Source of the DNA: Runella rosea
GTDB lineage: Bacteria > Bacteroidota > Bacteroidia > Cytophagales > Spirosomataceae
Length of the DNA: 64,000 nt
Direction: 5' to 3'
Assembly (NCBI RefSeq): GCF_003325355.1
Contig: NZ_CP030850.1
Coordinates: forward strand, 2,790,001-2,854,000
A program made the position numbers and the translations under genes. The notes beneath the pieces are model-generated. The model did no database searches, had not been told where the DNA came from, and saw only the letters and a program-made list of their open reading frames with translations. Shown one piece after another: positions 54,307-62,608 of the stretch (within the stretch, counting starts at the first letter, position 1; the number at the start of each line of letters is the position of its first letter).

Positions 54307-55464
54307 TTATTTTACTCTGTTATACTTTTTCAATACATCAATCACAGTTTTATGCGGCAGGGCATAGGCTTTATTTCCGTTGATGCCTTCCATTGTTTCA
54401 GCGGCAACCATGGCGTTGATGATGGCTTCTTCGGTAGCCTGCACGGTGGCTTCAAATAAAGGATTAATTAAATCGTTGGGCAATTGGTCTACTTTTGTAA
54501 AATTCTCACGCTGAAATGCTGCGGGATTGGCGGTCGAAAACGCAATAAAAATATCGCCCGAACCATTTTCGCCCCGGCCCCCTACTTTGCCTATGCCAAT
54601 AGGAACCCGCGCCGAGATTCTTTTTAACTGATGCGGTAGCAGTGGCGCATCAGTTGCCACCACAACAATGATGGAGCCATCGCCAGGTTGGTAGGAAGGA
54701 GGCGCTTTGAACTCGTAGTTTAGAGTGTCTTTCAACTCCTGTCCTATGGATACTCCCGCAATGGTGAAGTTTTTTTTGCCACCAAAGTTGGATTGAACCA
54801 ATACGCCTACCGTATAAGTAGAGTCTTTAATTTTGACAATTCTGGAAGAGCTACCTGTTCCGCCTTTAAAACCCAGACACATCATACCCGTACCACCGCC
54901 TACATTGCCTTCTTGTATTACGCCTGATTTGGCGATATTTAAGGCTTCGAAGACATGTTTTTCTTCGACATGAAATCCGTAAATATCATTTAAAAAACCA
55001 TCATAAGTTTCGGCCACGACGGGATACGTGTACCAAAAATCTTCTTTGTACCAACCCGTTTTTACATACCATTTCAAGACCGCGTCCCGCACTACACCCA
55101 CGCTATTCGTATTGGTTATCATTATCGGCCCTTCTAAAAAACCTGATTCAGTGATCCAAGTAGTACCGGTCATTTCACCGTTGCCATTCAATGAGTACCA
55201 GTTGGCAAATACGGGTTTATTATTTCGTCCTCTTGGCAATATAGCCGTAACGCCCGTTCTGATAGGTCCTTTGCCGCGTATATTCTTACCTTGACCAGAA
55301 ATAATGGTGCTATAGCCCACCTCCACGCCTTTTACATCCGTGATGGCATTGAATTTTCCCGTTGTACCTTCAAAAGGAATTCCGATTTCTCTCGCGCGGG
55401 GTTTTTGGGCGTAGCTGAAGGATTGGCTCAATAAGGAGACTATGAAGAACAAAATAATTTTCAT
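54307..55464 (-). CDS. P1 family peptidase (DmpA/L-aminopeptidase D-esterase-like)
   Basis: A 385-residue exported peptidase of the N-terminal-nucleophile P1 family. A signal peptide ending SYAQ is followed by REIGIPFEGTTGKFNAITDVKGVEVGYSTI, the family start. EGNVGGGTGMMCLGFKGGTGSSSR carries the autocleavage site, with S205 after G204 as the new N-terminal nucleophile. IVVVATDAPLLPHQLKRIS is another family block. DmpA-type enzymes remove N-terminal residues, including D-amino acids. Export suggests peptide scavenging. Confidence 0.9.
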   Translation of the reverse strand: MKIILFFIVSLLSQSFSYAQKPRAREIGIPFEGTTGKFNAITDVKGVEVGYSTIISGQGKNIRGKGPIRTGVTAILPRGRNNKPVFANWYSLNGNGEMTGTTWITESGFLEGPIMITNTNSVGVVRDAVLKWYVKTGWYKEDFWYTYPVVAETYDGFLNDIYGFHVEEKHVFEALNIAKSGVIQEGNVGGGTGMMCLGFKGGTGSSSRIVKIKDSTYTVGVLVQSNFGGKKNFTIAGVSIGQELKDTLNYEFKAPPSYQPGDGSIIVVVATDAPLLPHQLKRISARVPIGIGKVGGRGENGSGDIFIAFSTANPAAFQRENFTKVDQLPNDLINPLFEATVQATEEAIINAMVAAETMEGINGNKAYALPHKTVIDVLKKYNRVK

Positions 55465-55762
55465 GATTTATGATTCAATATATAGAAGGATTATTTGTAA
55501 TTAGGCATTGGGCACCAAAACAATTCAAGAATCTGACAATAAAAAAACCAAGCATCTTTTTTGGCTCTAGAACTGCTTTGCGTTTGTCGAAATTGAAAAA
55601 AGGTTTGCGAATACTTATTCCTTTTGATTTATTCTGTACACTTACGGGTAGTTATAGACCTATTCTGTTTATTTATCTCATAAAAACCTTTAAATAAATC
55701 AATGAGACGATTATAATGCTTTTTTGGTATATTAGCAAATCATAAACCTAAACTACAAAAGC

Positions 55763-56971
55763 ATGAAAAAACTACTAGTACTTTCAATGGTGTCGCTCTT
55801 TTTTTTGGTAGGATGCGAAAGAGAATCCTCCATCAATGTTACTGAAAACAACACCATGCAGGGAGCTAATTTAACATTAGCAAAAGAAAGATTAAATGCA
55901 TTAATTAAAGAAGGCAAATTGGTCCCTAAGTTTGGTTCGGCCTTAGGAAAAACCACTCAGGGATCTTCCAATGCGCGGGTTGGGGTTCAATCATCTATTT
56001 GGTCAAAAACCCCTGATTACAGTTATTACCAATCTCTGGTCCAAAGGGCAATCAATCCTGGTGACTATGAGTGCGGGCCGACTGAAATTGATGGATACAT
56101 TCCACCGCTTATTGTGGGTTGGACAAGTAGTGACTTTTTCTATTACAATTACTTCGGTGATTTTGCTTTTTTGGAAGCTTATTTTTTAGACAATACGGAT
56201 GGCGGAGACTCTTTTGGTACAACTGGGCAGTTTACCAACGTGACCAACCGTGTTTTTAAAGATTTAAAGCGATTCTGGAACATACCCACTGATATTCAGA
56301 TTGCGGACGCCCACGGAACCATTTATAACAATGTGCCTCTAGTAGTAGCAATGGTTAAGGAATTTTTTACGTATGGTGGAGGGCCTGTTCCTGACGATAT
56401 CGCCTTAGACTTGGCATTGACATTGCAAGAGGTATTTGGCTCACCCCAATTTCATTATTTTAACAATCCTCTGTTAACGTTTAATGCCTTTGCTTCAACT
56501 GCTGATCCAGCTTACGGTCTTCCCAAAAAAATTGTAATGGGCGATGGTATTCAACAAGCGTATGCTGATCTGGGCTACAGTGATGTGGCCACACAGGCTA
56601 TATTGGCTCACGAGTATGGCCACCATGTGCAGTTTGCTCAAAATGTGGATTTTGGCAATAGCCCTGAAGGCACCAGAAGAACGGAATTAATGGCCGATGC
56701 CCTTTCTGCTTATTTCCTCACCCATAAACGCGGAGCCGCTTTAAATTGGAAAAGAGTTCAGGAGTTTTTGGGTGTTTTTTATTCAATAGGAGACTGTGCA
56801 TTTGACAATGATGGACATCATGGTACGCCAAACCAAAGAATGAAAGCGGCTGAATTTGGTTATCAACTTGCCAATCAGGCTCAAAAACAAGGCCAGATAT
56901 TAACAAGTGAAGCGTTTATTGCTCTATTTGATGCCGAACTTCCCGTTCTTATTGCACCTGATGCCGATTAA
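55763..56971 (+). CDS. Zinc metallopeptidase-like lipoprotein
   Basis: A 402-residue lipoprotein (lipobox FLVGC). Residues about 60-260 show no known domain. The zinc motif is LAHEYGHHVQ (about 281-290), HExxH, followed about 20 residues later by RRTELMADALSAYF with the third ligand Glu/Asp. This resembles the M-family of neutral zinc metallopeptidases (YpfJ-like), which are membrane-tethered. DGHHGTPNQRMKAAEFG is another block seen in that family. It is flanked by an AT-rich leader and a strong hairpin. Confidence 0.8.
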   Translation: MKKLLVLSMVSLFFLVGCERESSINVTENNTMQGANLTLAKERLNALIKEGKLVPKFGSALGKTTQGSSNARVGVQSSIWSKTPDYSYYQSLVQRAINPGDYECGPTEIDGYIPPLIVGWTSSDFFYYNYFGDFAFLEAYFLDNTDGGDSFGTTGQFTNVTNRVFKDLKRFWNIPTDIQIADAHGTIYNNVPLVVAMVKEFFTYGGGPVPDDIALDLALTLQEVFGSPQFHYFNNPLLTFNAFASTADPAYGLPKKIVMGDGIQQAYADLGYSDVATQAILAHEYGHHVQFAQNVDFGNSPEGTRRTELMADALSAYFLTHKRGAALNWKRVQEFLGVFYSIGDCAFDNDGHHGTPNQRMKAAEFGYQLANQAQKQGQILTSEAFIALFDAELPVLIAPDAD

Positions 56972-56982
56972 TTAATCCCTTC

Positions 56983-57022
56983 TATCCTTCAGAGCAGATT
57001 CCAAAATCCGCTCTGAAGGATA
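56983..57022. terminator. Hairpin terminator after the zinc peptidase gene
   Basis: TATCCTTCAGAGC pairs perfectly with GCTCTGAAGGATA (13-bp stem, 14-base loop) and is followed by ATTAATAT. It starts 12 bases after the stop codon. No long T-run is present, so efficiency is uncertain. Confidence 0.6.
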
Positions 57023-57057
57023 ATTAATATAGGCAGTATTTCGGTGATTTAATTATC

Positions 57058-57183
57058 CTATCTGCCAAACTGAGAAGTTAAAGGGAATTTTATGGTTTCG
57101 TTTAATAAAACATCTCCGCCCAACAAATACTCCAAAGCCAGCCAAGCCCCTGAATAGAGAGCATCATAGACGAAAATGGAGGT
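57058..57183 (-). pseudogene. Possible remnant of a gene 3' end
   Basis: The minus-strand frame TSIFVYDALYSGAWLALEYL, LGGDVLLNETIKFPLTSQFGR and a stop codon is strikingly protein-like for an intergenic region. It has no start codon. A neighbouring frame (MTKYSKNFELDAPP) overlaps the deiminase stop codon and could be its frameshifted beginning. I do not recognise the family. Confidence 0.3.
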
Positions 57184-57214
57184 GCGTCCAATTCAAAGTT
57201 TTTGGAATACTTGG

Positions 57215-58717
57215 TCATCGCTCCACCGTATAAAACCCACTCGGTGCAGTGCGGGGCATGGTTTCTCTGTTGCCCGATTTTGAGGCCGCCGAGATATAAT
57301 ACTCAATGATTTCATGGGTCACTTTTGTGGGAATAGTAGCATAAAAATGAGTGTCATTACCTGCAGATTTCAGCGGTTCTTCTTTCCAGTTTTGTTCTCC
57401 TTTCACGCGCCAATATACTCTTTGGGCTTGCGCTTCCAACCCTTTTTTGCTATAATCAATGATGGTAGCATATACAGTCAAAGGCTCGTTGGGTGCTATT
57501 TTTGCTGGCAACCTTTTGACCGTGAGGTAAAGCATCTGACTGTCCCATATCGCACGGGTGCGGCAATGTAGCGCATCGCCATAGTTCCAACCGTAGCCTG
57601 ATTTATAGTGCTGTTGCATGGCCTTCGAGACAATGGGCTCGTCTTTCAAAGCATAAGTAAATCCTTTTACTACATAGCCTGGCATGGCTTTTTGCCACGT
57701 TTTAATCGCCTCGCTATCTTCTTTGATTTGAAACAACGGCACATAGATGGTTTTGTTGACAATAATCGAATTGGTATAAGCCGCCAATTGTTCTTTGTCG
57801 TAGCGGCCCGTTTTTATTCTGATGATTTGATAAGGGCGACCATAGACGGTTTTTAGTTTTTTCAGTTCATCCTCAACGATGTTTTCATAAACGGCATACA
57901 GCTCATGGTCGGTGGGTGGTTCGGCTACGAGTATGCGCTCTTCGTCGAGGAGTTTCATCAAACAGTCAAGATGCTGAATACCCCGTTTTTCAAAGTTGGG
58001 AAGAATGTGGTACTTACCAAATCCAGCTAATTCTTTGTTAAGACGAAAGAAGTTTTCTTTAGAAACACCATAAAATTGGTTCTCATTCAGCAAGATACAA
58101 GACGAAAACGCCGTACCGAGTCCATCGGTCAGGACATTGCCGCCCGTGGTGATAAAAGGCAAGTCCAATACTTCGATATTCAGCCCTTTAGCCAGTGGTA
58201 AGGTGGCGTTGTCGTCGGTTTCGGTCTTGATGATTCGGTTTGCTTTGTCTTTGTAGATAAATTCTAAAGAATCATCACAACCCATTTTGGTGTTGGGGGT
58301 GGCAAAAATGTACTTGCCGTCGCCGAGTTTCATGGTGCCATCGGGCATAAAAATGGCACTTGGTCCCCAGTCTCTCGTCCACCAAGCATCAATTCCCTGC
58401 GGAGCTTGCACAAACGTAACCCTTGCCGCATCAATGCCCCATTGGGTGTACCATTTTTGGGCTTCGATTTTAGAAGAATCGTTTGCGACTAACGTATACA
58501 GGTGATTGTCTTTGGCCAGTTCTACCACCAATTTGTACGGCACACACAAAGGCCACACTATCATAGTTCCTTTGGCGGGTTCCCATTCGGCGGCGGTTCG
58601 GTTGGTGTTGGTTTGGGTATAGTAATTAACATCCAGACTCAATTGGCCATGCTTTTGCTGGCTTGTACAGGCTGCCAAAAGGCATAAAAACAGTAAATGA
58701 GTAGATTGAAATTTCAT
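57215..58717 (-). CDS. Peptidyl-arginine/agmatine deiminase family lipoprotein
   Basis: A 500-residue exported deiminase of the PAD_porph family, with a lipobox (LLAAC). The catalytic set of this fold is visible: WWTRDWGPS with D116, QHLD with H249 and D251, YTNSII with N316, and DALHCRT with C385. The order and spacing resemble the Porphyromonas gingivalis enzyme (D130, H236, D238, N297, C351, from the literature), which converts C-terminal peptidyl-arginine to citrulline. A C-terminal beta domain (about 405-500) follows. The substrate is either agmatine or peptide arginine; the exported location favours peptides or free arginine derivatives. Confidence 0.87.
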   Translation of the reverse strand: MKFQSTHLLFLCLLAACTSQQKHGQLSLDVNYYTQTNTNRTAAEWEPAKGTMIVWPLCVPYKLVVELAKDNHLYTLVANDSSKIEAQKWYTQWGIDAARVTFVQAPQGIDAWWTRDWGPSAIFMPDGTMKLGDGKYIFATPNTKMGCDDSLEFIYKDKANRIIKTETDDNATLPLAKGLNIEVLDLPFITTGGNVLTDGLGTAFSSCILLNENQFYGVSKENFFRLNKELAGFGKYHILPNFEKRGIQHLDCLMKLLDEERILVAEPPTDHELYAVYENIVEDELKKLKTVYGRPYQIIRIKTGRYDKEQLAAYTNSIIVNKTIYVPLFQIKEDSEAIKTWQKAMPGYVVKGFTYALKDEPIVSKAMQQHYKSGYGWNYGDALHCRTRAIWDSQMLYLTVKRLPAKIAPNEPLTVYATIIDYSKKGLEAQAQRVYWRVKGEQNWKEEPLKSAGNDTHFYATIPTKVTHEIIEYYISAASKSGNRETMPRTAPSGFYTVER

Positions 58718-58759
58718 AGTCTTGTATTGTTTTAACCTCTACAGAAACCACCTCAAAAC

Positions 58760-59827
58760 TCAATGTTTGGATGTTTTATAGTGTTGGTGCAAAATATCCT
58801 CGCCAAAATCATTACCTTTTTCCCGAAGAATGGCGTGAATATGATTGCCATCGTTCTGAAAGCCTACGTTGTCATATTCAATCAAAAAGTCAGGCCCATG
58901 GATAATGTAGTAATGCGGTTTATCGTTTTCGAGGCTGCCTATCCAAGCAAAATACACCTTTTCGATGCCCGATTTCATGATTTTTTCCATCAACTGATGC
59001 GCTTTCACGTGTTCAAAATTATGGGTATATTCTTGAATCAACAGTTTGAAAAGGGTCATTTGGGTTTCGTTCAACTCTTTGGCTGCAATGCCATAATACC
59101 CCTCAATACGCTGCTTGGCCTGTGGCGAAGTAATGATGTCTTTGGGAACGTCTTGTTTCAAAATAGCAACCGCTTTTTGGGCATCCGTAAGTGAGTTTAT
59201 GAACATAAATCCATAATCTTCTTCTTTGCTCAACACCCGCAAACCCGAATATTTTCCAAACTTAACTTCGGAAGGGTCGGTGCCAATAAAGTAGGGCGAC
59301 ATGGTGATGTTCTTGCCGTCGGAAGTGAGGCTCAATGCCATGTGATGGCCCCCAAAATTGAGCCCCCAAGGTGCGTTGGTGTCGGGCTTTCCCCAAACAG
59401 AAACGAAATAATTTCCGTAAGCCCATTTAAAATCTTGCATCCGTTTTAAGAGCTTTTGGTCAATTTTTCCTTCATCAAAAGATTGTTGATAAAGTGAATT
59501 TAAGATGTCGTCCAAGGCCATAATACTGGTTGTTTTCAAATATCCCTGCGAACTGAGCATCGCCGAAAGCACCCGATGAAAAGCCAATCTACTTTTGTCA
59601 GAAAGAGAGCCGTAGGCAATTCCAGACCGAGGCACCAGGCCCACGGGCAGGTTGGTCCATTTGTAGCGGAGGCTATCGTTGAAATCATAGACCGTCTTTT
59701 TCAATTCCTCTTGATTGAGCGTATTGAGAAAAGAGTTTACGGTTTGTACAAGGGGTTGATTGACTTGAGCAAAACCTGTTGACGCCATAATAAGGCTCAA
59801 AATGAGGATTCTAAGGAGGGTTTTCAT
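58760..59827 (-). CDS. DUF3500 domain secreted protein
   Basis: A 355-residue exported protein (signal peptide ending STGFAQ). YDFNDSLRYKWTNLP, SDKSRLAFHRVLSAMLSSQGY, WGLNFGGHHMALSL and DFLIEYDNVGFQNDGNHIHAILR are the DUF3500 blocks. The conserved GGHH and NHIH histidines suggest a metal or catalytic site. The function of the family is not established. It follows the molybdopterin enzyme on the same strand behind a long palindrome. Confidence 0.87.
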   Translation of the reverse strand: MKTLLRILILSLIMASTGFAQVNQPLVQTVNSFLNTLNQEELKKTVYDFNDSLRYKWTNLPVGLVPRSGIAYGSLSDKSRLAFHRVLSAMLSSQGYLKTTSIMALDDILNSLYQQSFDEGKIDQKLLKRMQDFKWAYGNYFVSVWGKPDTNAPWGLNFGGHHMALSLTSDGKNITMSPYFIGTDPSEVKFGKYSGLRVLSKEEDYGFMFINSLTDAQKAVAILKQDVPKDIITSPQAKQRIEGYYGIAAKELNETQMTLFKLLIQEYTHNFEHVKAHQLMEKIMKSGIEKVYFAWIGSLENDKPHYYIIHGPDFLIEYDNVGFQNDGNHIHAILREKGNDFGEDILHQHYKTSKH

Positions 59828-59844
59828 TTAGGTAAAGATTTAGA

Positions 59845-59896
59845 AATACTTCTTACATTATTTGATAATGCAATATCAAATAATGTAAGAAGTATT
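59845..59896. repeat. 23-bp perfect inverted repeat
   Basis: The arms 59845-59867 and 59874-59896 are exact reverse complements, with a 6-base loop. They are AT-rich (begin AATACTTCTTACATT). The element lies between the molybdopterin gene and the DUF3500 gene on the minus strand. It has no T-run, so it is either a strong hairpin modulating read-through or a dyad operator of the downstream gene. Confidence 0.8.
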
Positions 59897-59932
59897 AGAA
59901 ATTTATTCAAGATAATGACGGAAGTAATGTTT

Positions 59933-62089
59933 TCAAACCTTCACCACCTCCACTCTCGCTTCTTGGAGGGCGGCGCTTCCGCCCATGTCGGTCAGTAGGT
60001 CATGCGTGAGTGCGTTGGCCGACGAGCCGCCTTTCATCAACGACGACCAAAAACCTTGGGGCATACAAACTACGCCTTTTCTTACTTTGTTTTTGATGCG
60101 GGCGGTCAGGTACACTTCGCCTCTTTGATTGAATACTTTGAGCTCATCGCCCTCTGCGATGTTTCTCGTTTTAGCATCGGCTTCGTGGATGTCCAAATAA
60201 GGCTTCCCTTCCTTTTTAGTGTGTTTTTCGTGGTTGGCACGGGTGCTGTTCAAGAAGTTTTTGGTGGATTTGACGGTCAATAAATGCAACGGGTATTTTG
60301 TCAAATCTTCTGCTGAATAAGAAAAAGGGACATAGTCGGCAATAGGCGGGTTTTGGTCAGCATCGTACAACTTGCATTTACCGCCCAGTTTACCAAAATT
60401 CCCTTCGGCGTGGGGCGTCCATTTTTCGGTCACATTCAATTTGGCCCAACCTGTTTTCCGGAGCGATTCAAATGTGATTCCTTTCAAATAAGGCTTGTCG
60501 CTGTCCAAAAGGCTTTTCACGATGTCCAAATCGGCATGATACAGGTACTTTTCTGTGAAACCCATCGCTTTGGAAAGTAGCCTAAAAAACTCAGTATTGG
60601 ATTTTGATTGACCCAAAGGTTCAATGGCTGGTTCGTTGAAAGTCAAGTAAGGCGTTCCATAAGAGGTCAGCAAATCCCAGTTTTCGAGGGCGGTGGTGGC
60701 GGGAAACACATAGTCGGCATAACGAGCCGTGTCGGTCAGGAAGTGTTCCAAAACGATGGTTAATAAATCTTCTCTTTCTAAGCCCTTCACCACTAAGTTT
60801 TGATTGGGCATGGTGACGGCGGGGTTGGCATTAAACACCAAAAAGGCATGAATAGCTGGTTTTAATTCTTTACTGGTGAGCGCTTTGCCCAGTTGTACCA
60901 TGTTTACCTTTCTGGTCTTTTTGTTTTTCAGCACTTCGGGCGTATCAAGAAGTTGGTAGTTGAGGGCATCGCCAAAAAGTTCATAGGTCATGTTCATCAA
61001 CCCACCGCCTAGCTGTTTCCATGCGCCTGTGAGTGCGGGCAACATGGCGATGGCTCGGGCCGCACTGGCGCCGTTGGCTTGGTGCTCAAGGCCAATCAAG
61101 ACCCTGATAAGCGACGGACTTCCTTTGGCGTATTCACGGGCTAATTGGGTGATGTCAGTTTCATTGAGGCCCGTTATTTGGGCTACCGCCCAGGGCGAAT
61201 AGCGTTCTACGTGCTTGGTCAGCTCTTCAATGCCCGTGGTGTACTTATCAATATAATCTTGGTCTTGCAGTTTCTCATTTAAGATAACGTGAACAAGCCC
61301 CAACGCTAGTGCCGTATCGGTACCTGGCAAGGGTTGAATGTGCCAATCGGCCTGCACGGCCGTTTGTGATTGGAACGGGTCAATGACCACCAATTTTGCG
61401 CCTTTTGTACGCACTTTTTCAATAATTGTCCACAAGTGCTGATTGGAATGGACGGGGTTTGTGCCCCACAAAACAATGTATCGGCTATGAATGATGTCTT
61501 CGGGTAGTACGCCCGTGGTTTGCCCGTTGGTCGCCATGATACCCGCCTCAACAGCTCCGCCGCAGATGCTCCGCTCCAATTGTGTAGCCCCGATTTGGGC
61601 AAAGAAATTGTCGCCTGCGTTGATTTGCACTTTGCCTTCGTTGCCTCCGTAACTAAACGGCAAAATGGCCTCTCCCCCTTTTTCTTTGATGATGGTTTGC
61701 AGTTGGGCACTGATTTCCGAAATCGCTTTTTCCCACGTGATTTCTTCAAACTTGCCTTCGCCTTTTTTACCGATTCTTTTCAACGGATTCAGTAATCGCT
61801 TGGGGGAGTAGGTGACGTCGGTGGGATAATTGGCCATTTTATCGCAAAGCTTTCCTGCCGTAAAAGGGTGCTCGGCAGGGGCTTTGAAATCGGTGACTTG
61901 GTTGTTGGCAACGGTCACCTGCCAACTGCACGAGTCGGGGCAGTCCAAACAACAAGCCCCATTGACAGTTTTGGACGCATTGGCCTCCGAACAAGACGAG
62001 GCGATGAGCGGCATCAAACTAAGCCCAACGGCGCCCTGCGTGCTCATTTCAAGAAAGTTACGGCGGGTTATTTCTTTGGAGGCAGCCAT
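59933..62089 (-). CDS. Molybdopterin-dependent oxidoreductase (DMSO reductase superfamily), Tat-exported
   Basis: A 718-residue catalytic subunit. The N-terminal EITRRNFLEM is a twin-arginine signal. The [4Fe-4S] ligands are C47-x2-C50-x3-C54-x27-C82. The cofactor-binding folds follow (GGNEGKV, VLWGTNPVHSNQH, VVIDPFQS, GTDTALALGL, TARYADYVFPATT). C176 in ERSICGGAV is the candidate Mo ligand, a Cys as in nitrate/formate-type enzymes. No electron-transfer or membrane subunit gene adjoins. The WG-repeat lipoprotein lies just upstream. The substrate is unknown; family members reduce or oxidise small oxo-compounds such as thiosulfate or polysulfide. Confidence 0.9.
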   Translation of the reverse strand: MAASKEITRRNFLEMSTQGAVGLSLMPLIASSCSEANASKTVNGACCLDCPDSCSWQVTVANNQVTDFKAPAEHPFTAGKLCDKMANYPTDVTYSPKRLLNPLKRIGKKGEGKFEEITWEKAISEISAQLQTIIKEKGGEAILPFSYGGNEGKVQINAGDNFFAQIGATQLERSICGGAVEAGIMATNGQTTGVLPEDIIHSRYIVLWGTNPVHSNQHLWTIIEKVRTKGAKLVVIDPFQSQTAVQADWHIQPLPGTDTALALGLVHVILNEKLQDQDYIDKYTTGIEELTKHVERYSPWAVAQITGLNETDITQLAREYAKGSPSLIRVLIGLEHQANGASAARAIAMLPALTGAWKQLGGGLMNMTYELFGDALNYQLLDTPEVLKNKKTRKVNMVQLGKALTSKELKPAIHAFLVFNANPAVTMPNQNLVVKGLEREDLLTIVLEHFLTDTARYADYVFPATTALENWDLLTSYGTPYLTFNEPAIEPLGQSKSNTEFFRLLSKAMGFTEKYLYHADLDIVKSLLDSDKPYLKGITFESLRKTGWAKLNVTEKWTPHAEGNFGKLGGKCKLYDADQNPPIADYVPFSYSAEDLTKYPLHLLTVKSTKNFLNSTRANHEKHTKKEGKPYLDIHEADAKTRNIAEGDELKVFNQRGEVYLTARIKNKVRKGVVCMPQGFWSSLMKGGSSANALTHDLLTDMGGSAALQEARVEVVKV

Positions 62090-62142
62090 GTTTTTAAGGG
62101 TTTAGGAAGATTTAATAACGAATTTTGATTGAAAACTAACGG

Positions 62143-62577
62143 CTATTTTTTTGCCCCACTTTTATCCACGTATTCCCAGGTATCGCTCACCCAGCTACGG
62201 TTTTCACCCTCGGTGATTGTTTGGCAACGGGTGCTGACTTTGGCTTTGCCGTTTTCAAAAGGATAGGCGCAGTCAAACTTTGGCTCGATGACGATTTCAT
62301 AAGTTTTGGCATCGGCATAGCCGATTTTGCCGTTTTTTACTATTCTAATTAGCCCCTCCGACGGGTAATCGGGGCCATTGTCGTAAACGAATACTGCGTA
62401 GAGCGCCATTTTTTTGCTGTCCATGATGACCCATTTGCCTTCGGTGGTTTGTACCATCGCCAATGAGTCGGTGGGAGCCTGCTTTTCTTCATTATCAGTA
62501 CCTGAAGTACAAGAAGCACCAGTGAGTAATCCGCCAACAAGGAGCAGCAACAGGATTTGATGAAGGGTTGTTTTCAT
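62143..62577 (-). CDS. WG-repeat lipoprotein
   Basis: A 144-residue lipoprotein (lipobox TGASC). The mature part contains WG-like repeats (GKWVIMDSKKMALY, GKIGYADAKTYEIVIEPKFDCAYPFENGKAKV), a short beta repeat in surface or periplasmic proteins of Bacteroidota. It lies 31 bases downstream of the serine hydrolase gene and 53 bases upstream of the molybdopterin enzyme, so it may be co-expressed with both. The role is unknown. Confidence 0.78.
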   Translation of the reverse strand: MKTTLHQILLLLLVGGLLTGASCTSGTDNEEKQAPTDSLAMVQTTEGKWVIMDSKKMALYAVFVYDNGPDYPSEGLIRIVKNGKIGYADAKTYEIVIEPKFDCAYPFENGKAKVSTRCQTITEGENRSWVSDTWEYVDKSGAKK

Positions 62578-62608
62578 TGTTTGATTTGTTGTTTTAAAAA
62601 GGAAATGA

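Noticed and set aside
55470..55697. 75-codon plus-strand frame in the 298-base gap upstream of the zinc peptidase
   Set aside because: No start context, domain or coding-like composition; the gap appears to be an AT-rich leader with nothing else recognisable.
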